Origin: Legionella spiritensis
GTDB lineage: Bacteria; Pseudomonadota; Gammaproteobacteria; Legionellales; Legionellaceae
Direction: 5' to 3'
DNA length: 64,000 bases
Assembly: GCF_900186965.1 (NCBI RefSeq)
Contig: NZ_LT906457.1
Coordinates: 248,001-312,000 of the forward strand
Of the stretch, positions 52,737 to 61,114 are shown piece by piece (the stretch's first letter is position 1; the number at the start of each line of letters is the position of its first letter). The notes beneath the pieces were generated by a model. That model saw only the letters and a list, made by a program, of their open reading frames with translations, was not told the DNA's origin and did no database searches. Position numbers and translations under genes: made by a program.

Positions 52737-52899
52737 ATTTAATTTTGCCAGGTTAACTGTCATTCCCGCGAAGGCGGGAAACCATTTCTGATGTGGCTCA
52801 GTGCTTGATTCAGTATGGATCCCCGCCTTCGCGGGGATGACAAAAAGACAAACATTCTGAGCAAGCCAACCAGTCAAAACCAAATGGAAATGGTACTAG
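52733..52899. mobile_element. Miniature inverted-repeat element D1 (167 bp)
   Basis: The imperfect terminal repeats of about 30 bp begin CTAGTACTGTTTCCATTT and, on the other strand, CTAGTACCATTTCCATTT. The interior has two copies of a GC-rich palindrome (CCCGCGAAGGCGGG and CCCCGCCTTCGCGGGG). A second copy, D2, lies in inverted orientation at 62794-62970. The elements bracket 10 kb. Confidence 0.85.
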
Positions 52900-52909
52900 C
52901 TGACATACC

Positions 52910-54010
52910 CTATTTTCGAGCCAATAATAATGTGCAGTAACCGTGTCTTTCCTTTTTAGCAGGGAGTAGTGTGAAGCCGATTTCTTCCAGCATGTTTCGG
53001 TACTCTGCTTCCGTTTTCATGACATGCGCGTCAAAATCATCGTTAAAAATATGGCGGTATTCGCACGAGAGGCACAAATCATTATTGTCGTCCTTCAGGG
53101 TTTCGCATATGGCTACCAGGCCGCCTTTTTTCAAGGCGAGATAAGCCATTCGTAACAGTTTTCTGTTGTGATGCTCATTCCAGTCAAACAGAACCCGCGC
53201 AAACAAAATACAATCAAATCCCAAGGGAAAGGAATCGTTTGTAATAAAATTCCCTTCAATGACATCGATCCGGTGACTTAATCCGTGGGATGCTATTTTT
53301 TTCCTGGCCATTTCCGCCGATATTGGCAGGTTATAAACGGCGGCTTTTAAATGAGGATGGGCGGATGCAAACGCGCAGGCCATAGTGCCTTCGCCGCCGC
53401 CAACGTCCAGGATGTTGGTCACCTTGTTAAAATCGAGGTTATCCAGTATACACTGTGTGGTGATGTCTGCTGTTTTGGTCATCCATTCTTCAAGCCATAC
53501 TGCTTGTTGCGCCGATTTTGGAGGCCAGGGGGCGGTTGTTTTGATTTTGCCGTAACGCAACACACCGGTTAAATTCTCATTGGCAGTGACTGCCCAGATA
53601 TTATAAAAAAACTTCATGGCCCACCAACCGTCGCTACGGATGAGTCGCTGGAATTCTTCAGGTAATTGATAAGCCGGTTGATGGTTCTGGTTACTCACTT
53701 TTATTAAAAAATGCTCGGAGCAAAGGAGATGCAGCCATTTTTTGGCTCTAATGGGCATCAATGCCAGTTTTTCTATAATCTCTTGTTCAGAGACGCAGGT
53801 TTTATGTTCAAATAAATCAAACAAGTTGAGACGAAACATGGCTTCCACCAGTTTAAGACGCGCTCCGTCAGCGATGAGGGAAAAATAATTCGCGTAGAAC
53901 CTGCTATTGTATTGTTTTTTTTCAGGTGGTGGCGTGATTGCCGTAGATGCGTTTTGATGCTCATCATTACTTTGTTTCGAGAACCATTTTTTAAGCCAGG
54001 TCATTATCAA
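52910..54010 (-). CDS. O-methyltransferase-like protein, paralogue 3
   Basis: This 366-residue protein is the third member of the cluster's methyltransferase set, with winged-helix N-terminus and SAM motif NILDVGGGEGTMACAFASAH. It is less similar to the other two than they are to each other, so it diverged first or changed faster. It lies in the opposite direction to the NRPS gene, with about 230 bases between the starts, and its end abuts miniature element D1. Three paralogous methyltransferases suggest several methylations of one product or specialisation on different positions (inference). Confidence 0.85.
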   Translation of the reverse strand: MIMTWLKKWFSKQSNDEHQNASTAITPPPEKKQYNSRFYANYFSLIADGARLKLVEAMFRLNLFDLFEHKTCVSEQEIIEKLALMPIRAKKWLHLLCSEHFLIKVSNQNHQPAYQLPEEFQRLIRSDGWWAMKFFYNIWAVTANENLTGVLRYGKIKTTAPWPPKSAQQAVWLEEWMTKTADITTQCILDNLDFNKVTNILDVGGGEGTMACAFASAHPHLKAAVYNLPISAEMARKKIASHGLSHRIDVIEGNFITNDSFPLGFDCILFARVLFDWNEHHNRKLLRMAYLALKKGGLVAICETLKDDNNDLCLSCEYRHIFNDDFDAHVMKTEAEYRNMLEEIGFTLLPAKKERHGYCTLLLARK

Positions 54011-54243
54011 ACATCTTTGAATATAGTGATATTATCGAGAATATAAAAGAAAGGAAATACTGTCAAAATAAGGGAACAATCCTATTTTTCTCATGATACT
54101 CTGAAAATCGGTAACCATTTGGATAAAGCATTCAATTTCAACTAAATTTATGATTAGGGGCTCTCAATGTTTCATTTTACACCGGAAAATGGCAGTCAGC
54201 CCTGATGGTGATTGTATCAAAGCAGAATAGGAGTGTTGTTTCA

Positions 54244-57174
54244 ATGCAGGTCAAGAATGAGTTAGCCAGGAAGTTACTTGACGCATTATTTTCTCCCGAG
54301 TCTCACTTTTCATTGACGGATGGCGTCAACCTTATCAATAAAGAGCGGTGTCGTGATAAAATCAGGCAGTATATCGACTGGCTTAATCAACTGGATGTTC
54401 ATTCGGCTGTCATTATCAGCACACCCGGCATTGAAACCTTGTGCCTGTGTTACGCGCTGGTGATCAGCGATAAAACCTATATTCCTGTACATACGTCCAC
54501 ATCCCCGGAATTACTGCAAAGATATCTGAATGATTACCAAATTGATTTGTTGCTGGTTGAACCGGGGCTGGCAAGTCACTGTGACCATGAATTGAGAAAT
54601 CGGTTGGTTGAGGAAGAGGATAGAAGTTTTTATTATTATCGGCCCTTGCAAAGGCACCAGACGTTTTGTCTTTCCCCTGGTATTGTTTTTTTTACTTCCG
54701 GGACAACCGCACAACCCAAAGCGGTTCATTATCATTATGCTACACTGCTGAGGTATATAGTATGGTGTGTTGATGAGTTTAATCTGAATAATAAAGACCA
54801 CGTCCTGTTTACCACGGAATTGTCATTCGTGGCTTCGCTAAGACCATTATTTGTGCCTGTGCTGTCAGGAGCAAATGTCGTATTTGCGAACAATTTCTCC
54901 GCTAATAAATTGCAGTTGTTCGTCAATACGCTTGTTCAAAATGAAATTACCGTATTGAATGTCACGGCAACACTGTTCAAAATGTTATTGCGCCATATTG
55001 AAACAAGTGGATTCATCTCCGCTATGACATCGGTTCGTCTGGCATTATTAAGTGGAGAACCCCTTGATCTTCAAGACATCGATTTATGGTTCGAGCGCAT
55101 AAAACAGGACACCATTTTTTACAATTTATACGGAGCAACAGAATGCCTGGTTCCATTTTATAAAAAAGTCACCGGATCTCTTTTGGAAAAGGAGCGGCTT
55201 CATTTAGGGCAATTGCGGGCAGGGTGTTCCTATAAATTATTACCGAGTGCCAAGGGTTATGAATTGTATGTTGCAGGCGATATATCCACCTCCTATCTGG
55301 ATCCAGCATTAACCCAAAGCAGATATATTACCGTTGAAAATCAGCGCTTTATTAAAACTGAGGATATTGTCGAACGGTGTGATCGGGAACTGTTTTATAT
55401 CTCACGAGCACAGCGAATCGTCAAGCGTTATGGTCAGATCGTGAATCTGGACCAGATTGAATACATTTTAAAAAAAAGCCGGAACCATTTAAATTTCATT
55501 ACGTTTACAAGTGAGGATAAAAATAACATTTATCTGCTCATTTGCGGTGCACCGGAAAGCGATGAATTATTAAGGCATGTGAAGCAGACATTAAAGCAAC
55601 ATCTCCCGGGGTATATGCACCCCTGCGAGTATTTTTTTTCCAGAGAACTCCCGCTTACCTGCAGCGGCAAGATAGATTACTCCACTATTAAAAAAGCGTT
55701 TGTTCGCGAACCGATATCCACCATATATGATTATTTCAAACGATTTTTCCGGGACAACAGGGTGAATGCAGAGGCCAGAATAGTTGATCTCGGGCTTGAA
55801 TCCATAGACTACATGGACATGGCAGAAGCATTCTGGCAGTTAACCGGAAAATGGCTGGATGTGTCAAAAATTACTGATGACATGATCATTGCAAATATCG
55901 CTTCTTGTCTTGTGGATCACAATGTCACACCATCCGGTTTTCGTGATGTCGTGCAGCTCAATACGATTCGACGCGGTTTGTATGAACACGAATTACAGGG
56001 AGCTCGTCAGGACGGTCATTATATTACCACCTCTTTTGCCCTCAAGGGGGAGATCAATATTAACCGGTTAGAGCTTGCGATTGCCGCAACGATTGCCAAT
56101 CATTTTATGCTGAGCAGCAAGCTGGTGCTGATTGATGACGATTATTATTTCGCGCGTACCACGATGCAAACAGGCTTCAGGCTTCGAGCACCTGTTTTCC
56201 CCGGCCGAAATGCGATTGGTAAATTAAAAACCTGTATCCATGCCGACAGGCTGTTTAATGCCTACATACAAAAGAGAAAAGGGCAGTATTTTTTGATTAT
56301 GGCTTATCATCATATTGTAATTGACGGTTGGTCAACAATGATGATTCGCGAAGAAATTTTTCGAAGGTATGACGGTGCTTATAAAATAAAATCCTTAAAA
56401 CAGGTGGAGGAGATTGAGCATTTAAATCAAGCGAATCAAATATGGCCGGCTGATCCAAAAAATATAAACAAATTAAAATCAATGTTGTCGCCTATTGATC
56501 CGGAAGAATATAATCGGTTGGATCCTTTTTTTAACGGCAGTTTGTGTAAAAAACATACTATTTTTTGTGTTAATAAAAATAATATGGATGAGTTCGCCCG
56601 TAGCAATCAAATTCAGGATTTCCCTTATAGCGTTTTGTTTTCTCTTTTGCTGCATCGGATTATTTCGCAGCGATCAGGTGTTAAAAAGCTGTATTTTTAT
56701 ATGAGTTTTTCCAATCGAAACTTTCCCGTCCCCGATATTAAAGAACTAATCACTAATCTGGCGACAGGATTGCCTGTTTTTTTTGATAGCAAGAATCTGT
56801 CAGCACAAGAGCTGGCGAGGCAAATGCAAGATATTCTGACCTGCTATTTTAAAAACATGAGCTATGGCGCTATCACTGAAATTTGGCAAAAAGAATTTAT
56901 CCAGCAACGCATCCTATTGCCTCGGGATATCCCTTATATCATTGTTTATACATACATAAATAAAATTGTAGACGATGACTACGTCCAAAATCATTATATT
57001 GATTGGCTCTCATCGGAACAAGATGTCAATTTTAAAAAGAAGGGTGTCATTTTTTTAAGAGTCTATAATATGGGGTCTTATTTTGTGATTAATATGGATA
57101 GTCAAATGAAAAAAGGGTTGCATAACTGTTTGATTGAAGATTTGCAGAAATTTTTGCCCCCAAAGCCTGAATAA
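54244..57174 (+). CDS. NRPS: adenylation-carrier-condensation (A-PCP-C)
   Basis: This protein of about 976 residues starts at the ATG at 54244, with AGGAG ten bases upstream; an in-frame ATG at 54205 is possible. The adenylation domain (about 1-470) shows FFTSGTTAQPKAV, YNLYGATEC, IKTEDIVER (in place of the usual TGD) and LTCSGKID with the catalytic Lys. The carrier domain follows (VDLGLESIDYMDM, Ser520). The C-terminal condensation domain (~560-976) has an intact YHHIVIDGWS. The C domain at the end of the PKS plus this A-PCP form one module. The last C domain has no carrier after it and may release the product by ester, amide or ring formation. There is no thioesterase. Confidence 0.9.
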   Translation: MQVKNELARKLLDALFSPESHFSLTDGVNLINKERCRDKIRQYIDWLNQLDVHSAVIISTPGIETLCLCYALVISDKTYIPVHTSTSPELLQRYLNDYQIDLLLVEPGLASHCDHELRNRLVEEEDRSFYYYRPLQRHQTFCLSPGIVFFTSGTTAQPKAVHYHYATLLRYIVWCVDEFNLNNKDHVLFTTELSFVASLRPLFVPVLSGANVVFANNFSANKLQLFVNTLVQNEITVLNVTATLFKMLLRHIETSGFISAMTSVRLALLSGEPLDLQDIDLWFERIKQDTIFYNLYGATECLVPFYKKVTGSLLEKERLHLGQLRAGCSYKLLPSAKGYELYVAGDISTSYLDPALTQSRYITVENQRFIKTEDIVERCDRELFYISRAQRIVKRYGQIVNLDQIEYILKKSRNHLNFITFTSEDKNNIYLLICGAPESDELLRHVKQTLKQHLPGYMHPCEYFFSRELPLTCSGKIDYSTIKKAFVREPISTIYDYFKRFFRDNRVNAEARIVDLGLESIDYMDMAEAFWQLTGKWLDVSKITDDMIIANIASCLVDHNVTPSGFRDVVQLNTIRRGLYEHELQGARQDGHYITTSFALKGEININRLELAIAATIANHFMLSSKLVLIDDDYYFARTTMQTGFRLRAPVFPGRNAIGKLKTCIHADRLFNAYIQKRKGQYFLIMAYHHIVIDGWSTMMIREEIFRRYDGAYKIKSLKQVEEIEHLNQANQIWPADPKNINKLKSMLSPIDPEEYNRLDPFFNGSLCKKHTIFCVNKNNMDEFARSNQIQDFPYSVLFSLLLHRIISQRSGVKKLYFYMSFSNRNFPVPDIKELITNLATGLPVFFDSKNLSAQELARQMQDILTCYFKNMSYGAITEIWQKEFIQQRILLPRDIPYIIVYTYINKIVDDDYVQNHYIDWLSSEQDVNFKKKGVIFLRVYNMGSYFVINMDSQMKKGLHNCLIEDLQKFLPPKPE

Positions 57175-57187
57175 TTGATGAACTCTG

Positions 57188-57592
57188 ATGATTAACAAAA
57201 ATAAATGGAGCCGATTGAATGACTGGATGACGCAGCTTCAGATTCATGAGGATGATGTTGTTGAGAAATTTATTATCGGCAGCGGAAAAGGCGGTCAGAA
57301 TTTACATAAAACAGCCTCTACCGTGTATTTGCATCATCTGCCTTCCGGAATTGAAATAAAATGTCAGGAAAGTCGGAGTCGTGAAGAAAACCGGTATTTT
57401 GCTCGCTTACGGCTCTGTGAAAAACGGCATGCGATGATCAGCCATGAACAAAGCAGGGAACAGCAGAGAATTGCCAGATTAAAACGTCAAAAGAAAAGAC
57501 GCTCCAGACGTGCCAGGCAAAAGATGCTTGATGAAAAATCAAAGCAGGGTCAACGGAAACAGGCTCGTCAAAAGCCGCAATGGGATGAATAA
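57188..57592 (+). CDS. Release-factor-like (RF-1 domain, GGQ) protein
   Basis: This 134-residue protein contains the GGQ motif (IGSGKGGQNLHKTASTVYLH) and the following RF-1 sequence (IKCQESRSREENRYFARLRL), then a very basic tail (KRQKKRRSRRARQK). It has no codon-recognition domain. Such short proteins (ArfB/C12orf65-like) hydrolyse peptidyl-tRNA on stalled ribosomes; the basic tail reaches into the empty mRNA channel. It starts 13 bases after the NRPS stop but is a housekeeping-type function unrelated to the cluster. The ribosome site is weak. Confidence 0.85.
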   Translation: MINKNKWSRLNDWMTQLQIHEDDVVEKFIIGSGKGGQNLHKTASTVYLHHLPSGIEIKCQESRSREENRYFARLRLCEKRHAMISHEQSREQQRIARLKRQKKRRSRRARQKMLDEKSKQGQRKQARQKPQWDE

Positions 57593-57595
57593 ATC

Positions 57596-57632
57596 CGGGC
57601 CAGGAAAGACGTTAAGTTGCTTTCTTGGCCCG
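57596..57632. terminator. Bidirectional hairpin between convergent genes
   Basis: CGGGCCAGGAAAG and CTTTCTTGGCCCG pair over 13 bp (one G-U) around an 11-base loop, four bases after the release-factor-like gene and before the end of the leftward membrane gene. Likely shared terminator, without a long T-run. Confidence 0.65.
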
Positions 57633-57649
57633 ATTGCAAGAATTGCGGG

Positions 57650-58078
57650 TTACTTCCTGTGTCGCTTGAACGCGTAATAGACAACACCCAATACAAAACC
57701 ATAAACAAGATGGCCAACCAGAGGCGGAATATTTTGTTGTATGGCCGCGATATTCCATTTGGAAAAGAGTGGTTCCCCCGCTGAAAAATACGGCAGGAAG
57801 GTCATGGGGCCGGCAACCCACATACCAAAGCCAAACAGCAGTCCCATTATGATAGCCCAAGCCCAGGAGTGGATGAGCCAGCCGAAAATCAGGACAAAGG
57901 CGATACCGCTGACAATACTCACTATCGCGTGAACCAGAAAGCCTCCCGTTTTAGTGGGCATGTTGATCATGCTTCCCAGAGTTTCCAGCATGCCACCCAT
58001 GTATAAAAAGAAAGCAAAAACAATACCGGCAATAATACCGGAAATGGCACCTTGCCAAAGACATCGACTCACACGCAT
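57650..58078 (-). CDS. Four-helix inner-membrane protein of unknown function
   Basis: This 142-residue protein has four hydrophobic segments (about 9-33, 45-66, 70-95, 117-136) rich in Gly and Ala. The sequence (GAISGIIAGIVFAFFLYMGG, LVGHLVYGFVLGVVYYAFKR) resembles small YagU/DUF1440-like membrane proteins but I cannot assign a family with confidence. Ribosome site GGAGCGGAC lies before the start. It is probably monocistronic. Confidence 0.65.
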   Translation of the reverse strand: MRVSRCLWQGAISGIIAGIVFAFFLYMGGMLETLGSMINMPTKTGGFLVHAIVSIVSGIAFVLIFGWLIHSWAWAIIMGLLFGFGMWVAGPMTFLPYFSAGEPLFSKWNIAAIQQNIPPLVGHLVYGFVLGVVYYAFKRHRK

Positions 58079-58253
58079 AGTCCGCTCCTTGCTTTAAAAA
58101 CACGCCCCAGGTTATTCAAACCAGATTTTCCATAATAGCCGAAAGGTTTTTATGGTGAATTTGTCCTGTTTTTTCAAACGCTTCACTATAAATGTTCCGC
58201 TTCCGCCCGCGCCATTATATTATCTGCTGTAACCGACAGAAACAAGACGGCGT

Positions 58254-58859
58254 TCAATTTCTCTGTTTCATTGGAATCATTGCTATCCATTGACTGATTT
58301 TTCTGATTCGTTCTTCCCGCGCCCCCCAAAGCTCCATTAATATCGGCGGGTTTTTTATCGACAACAGGCCAAATTTGTTTTCAAAATAAATCTGTTTAAA
58401 AAAATCATCCACCTCTCTTCGGTAGGATTCGTCTACAGGTCGTATGCCGTCGTCTTCAATGGCGACGGGATGCTTGTCGTTGATAGACACAAAAACCAGC
58501 AAATCAATAAAGGCAAGCGCTTCTTTCACCGGCTCGATGAGGCTTTCCACGAACTTCTTGTCCAGGTCGGTTTTTTGATAGTGTTCGGTGTATAGGGAGT
58601 AGGCAATATAGTCAACTGGAGAGCGGTCAAAAATAACCTTGTCCGTGGGCTTGCAATATTGTTTGACACGACTGATGTTTTGATACAATTGAATGCCGTT
58701 GCAAAATCGTGTTGAATCCTTGCCAAATTTAATGTCGTAATTGTCTCTTAACGCTCTGTAGGGTTCTTCTTCCCGGATATAGTCCGGATAAGCCTTGATA
58801 AAATCCCATACGAAGGTACTTTTCCCTAGGGAATGTGTTCCGGAAACGGCAATACGCAT
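58254..58859 (-). CDS. P-loop NTPase, NadR-like/AAA_28 kinase-type
   Basis: This 201-residue protein opens with a Walker A motif (MRIAVSGTHSLGKSTFVWDF) and has a Walker-B-like acidic strand (DKVIFDRSPVDYIAYSL, with Asp-Arg-Ser-Pro as in nucleoside/NadR-type kinases) and a later DLLVFVSIND strand. This is the AAA_28/NadR-like architecture of small kinases or ATPases. The substrate is not apparent. A miniature repeat lies directly upstream of its start (58883-58964). It has no operon partners. Confidence 0.75.
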   Translation of the reverse strand: MRIAVSGTHSLGKSTFVWDFIKAYPDYIREEEPYRALRDNYDIKFGKDSTRFCNGIQLYQNISRVKQYCKPTDKVIFDRSPVDYIAYSLYTEHYQKTDLDKKFVESLIEPVKEALAFIDLLVFVSINDKHPVAIEDDGIRPVDESYRREVDDFFKQIYFENKFGLLSIKNPPILMELWGAREERIRKISQWIAMIPMKQRN

Positions 58860-58882
58860 CTCATCTCCCGCGCAGTCTTATT

Positions 58883-58964
58883 TTAGGTTCTGTGAACAAA
58901 AATTTTCACAGCTGCAATTGCCCACATTTTCGTTCTGCGAAAAACTTTGTTCGCAGAACCTAAA
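58883..58964. mobile_element. Short miniature element related to family C (82 bp)
   Basis: The ends are TTTAGGTTCTGTGAACAAA and the complement TTTGTTCGCAGAACCTAAA. The inner part repeats the pattern (AATTTTCACAGCTGCAATTG). The ends resemble those of C1 with G-to-T/A changes. It lies between two genes that start or end just outside it. Confidence 0.7.
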
Positions 58965-58977
58965 GATAAGTATAGAC

Positions 58978-59658
58978 TTAATAATTTAAAAACAGGTTCA
59001 GTGACAGGGAATGGCCCGTATAATTACTGGAACCTGATCGGACGATGACTTGATTAAGATAACCTATTTCCATAAGAATATTTTTGCCTGGTTTATAACC
59101 CAGGCCGACAAAAAATCGATTTTGATCCATGCCCTGATTGTTGTTGTTATTAAAATTATTAAGATGGATGAAAACCTCGTCGCTGGAGATGAAATTAAAT
59201 TTTGATTGCGGTTGTAGTGGAATCTCTATTTTGGCGAGCTGTCGGAAACGCCAGGCTGTATGGACGGCATTTTGAATAAACCGTTGCTCCAGACGGGTTC
59301 GTCCGATGAATTTCAGGCGCGTAAAATCCCTGCTCCATAAAAATTGTTGCCAGATGCGGTTTTCATCGAAGGAAGAGGACGCAAAAGGGAATGTGGTGTA
59401 AATCCAGGCATAACCCAGCCAGAGACTGCTATGCGATGAAAGAACATAACCGATGCCGGGTCTGGCGAGCATTTGCGACAGACGAGAGGCGTTGCTGCCA
59501 AATCGTTCCTGAGTCTCCAGCCAGTATTTTATTTTATGGTTCAGGTGTCCTGTTGTCGTGATGTTGCTCCAGATCTGGTAGTCGTGTGTGGGCAACGCGT
59601 AAATTGGCCTTATCATGATTAAGGCCAACATCGCCAGGCAGATGCGTTTGAAGAACAT
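58978..59658 (-). CDS. DUF2490-type outer-membrane beta-barrel protein
   Basis: This 226-residue protein has a signal peptide (MFFKRICLAMLALIMIRPIYAL). The mature part alternates aromatic and polar residues in short strands (YQIWSNITTTGHLNHKIKYW, RFFVGLGYKPGKNILMEIGY) and ends in LFLNY, with a terminal aromatic residue as outer-membrane barrels have. It matches DUF2490 proteins, whose function is unknown. It is followed at its upstream side by a beta-lactamase-like lipoprotein gene on the same strand, only 30 bases away, so the two may be an operon. Confidence 0.82.
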   Translation of the reverse strand: MFFKRICLAMLALIMIRPIYALPTHDYQIWSNITTTGHLNHKIKYWLETQERFGSNASRLSQMLARPGIGYVLSSHSSLWLGYAWIYTTFPFASSSFDENRIWQQFLWSRDFTRLKFIGRTRLEQRFIQNAVHTAWRFRQLAKIEIPLQPQSKFNFISSDEVFIHLNNFNNNNNQGMDQNRFFVGLGYKPGKNILMEIGYLNQVIVRSGSSNYTGHSLSLNLFLNY

Positions 59659-59688
59659 ATCGTGTTGTTTCCTTTTGTAAATGTAGCC

Positions 59689-60861
59689 TCAGGTATGCTC
59701 TGAAATCAATCGCAGTATTGCACTCGGCAAGACGGTGTCAGGAGAGAGGGGCACGGCTTCCTGACCGGACATGACTTGATTGAAAGATACCGCTATCGCA
59801 ATTTTCTGATTGGGTAGCCACATCATCAAGGTCTTGTAGCCGGCGGTCCCTCCCGAATGCCACCAGATGGTGTCAAGATTGGCGAAAGTCGTTTTACAGG
59901 CTTGAATACCTAACCCATAGCCCGTTGTATCCACGCCGTTGACTTGCGGCAGCGGTTGGCCGCTCTGTATGGATACGAGTTCCGTCAGGCGGGCGAAACT
60001 TTGAGGTTGCAGGATTTTTCCGCTGAACAAGGCTCGAATCCAGTTAGTGAGATCGTACGTGTTTGATACCAGGCCGCCGGCGGAGTTCATCCACGACAGA
60101 CTGTAATCGGTGATATCAAGAGGTTGATCAGGGGAAAAGAAATAATAACCATGGATTATTCTTTGGCGGATCTCCTTTGAGCAGAGGTGCGGCACAAAAA
60201 AAGTATTATTGAGCGGCACACGCAAATTATCATGCAACGTGTCATTCAGCAGTATATCCAGGGGCTTTCGGGTTATTTTTTCCAGAATTTTGCCCAGTAA
60301 CACATACCCTGTATTGCTGTAATGCCATCCTGCACCCGGCGCGAAATAAGGCGAATTTTGTGCAGCGTAATGAATCAGGGTGTCCGGTTTCAGATAAGTG
60401 TCAGGGTTGGCAAGGAGAAAATGCCTGAACTCCTCCGAGTCGGTGTAATTATAGATCCCGCTGGTATGGTTTAATAACTGTCTAATGGATACGTCAGCCC
60501 AGTCCGGGTATTCGGGAAGCCATGTTCCCAGCTTGTCGTTCAGGGAGAGCGCGCCGCGTTCCTCCTGTTTCAGGATCATGGCGGCTATAAAGGATTTGGT
60601 CAGACTGCCAATTTGAACCAGGCTGCCGATATTCGCGGGAATGCCGTTTCCGGTTTCCGTTTCACCGCTGTTAAATAGTCTGGGAGCCGTTTCCCCGGGA
60701 AAACTGACCGCCAGGGTGATGGCGCCAATATGGTTGGCAATTCTGAATTCGTCAATCAGGTGCTGAAATTCCCCGTTTTTAACAGGGGAAATAGCGGTGC
60801 AGGCGGAAGTATAAAATAAAAACAGTGTGATAAAAGAGAAGAATACAATCTTGTTTCTCAT
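59689..60861 (-). CDS. Class C beta-lactamase/esterase-like serine hydrolase, lipoprotein
   Basis: This 390-residue protein starts at the ATG at 60861, with CAGGGA upstream. The signal peptide ends near a lipobox (FLFYTSACTA). Catalytic motifs are SLTK (Ser-x-x-Lys, GSLTKSFIAAMIL), YSN (GWHYSNTGYVLLG) and HSGG (WWHSGGTAGYKTL), in the order of class C beta-lactamases, DD-peptidases and related esterases. The precise activity (peptidase, esterase or lactamase) cannot be told. Its location is the periplasm, attached to a membrane. It is probably co-transcribed with the DUF2490 gene. Confidence 0.88.
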   Translation of the reverse strand: MRNKIVFFSFITLFLFYTSACTAISPVKNGEFQHLIDEFRIANHIGAITLAVSFPGETAPRLFNSGETETGNGIPANIGSLVQIGSLTKSFIAAMILKQEERGALSLNDKLGTWLPEYPDWADVSIRQLLNHTSGIYNYTDSEEFRHFLLANPDTYLKPDTLIHYAAQNSPYFAPGAGWHYSNTGYVLLGKILEKITRKPLDILLNDTLHDNLRVPLNNTFFVPHLCSKEIRQRIIHGYYFFSPDQPLDITDYSLSWMNSAGGLVSNTYDLTNWIRALFSGKILQPQSFARLTELVSIQSGQPLPQVNGVDTTGYGLGIQACKTTFANLDTIWWHSGGTAGYKTLMMWLPNQKIAIAVSFNQVMSGQEAVPLSPDTVLPSAILRLISEHT

Positions 60862-61114
60862 GGACAATCCCTGTTGTTATTTCAATAGCGTGGCAAGGCC
60901 ATATCGCATCAATCCTGCCGCGATTAAATTGAAAAAAAGCATAAGGCTACAACAGATAACGGTCACTGACAACACGTCATTCAATAACCAGTATGCGCTG
61001 TCTCATCAAACGGTATGTTCGAGTCAAAACCGGGCCTGTACGTACGATAAATTGAACACTTAGTTTTGTTATTGTATAGTGTCGCCATGGAAATTTCATT
61101 CGTGGTTGTTGTGA

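Noticed and set aside
52780-52850. CRISPR-like repeats (the repeated GC-rich words CCCGCGAAGGCGGG)
   Set aside because: There are only two inverted copies per miniature element, with no regular repeat-spacer structure and no cas genes.
36569-57174. Assignment of the cluster to legioliulin or another named Legionella compound
   Set aside because: The sequence alone does not show the product, and I cannot compare with reference clusters.
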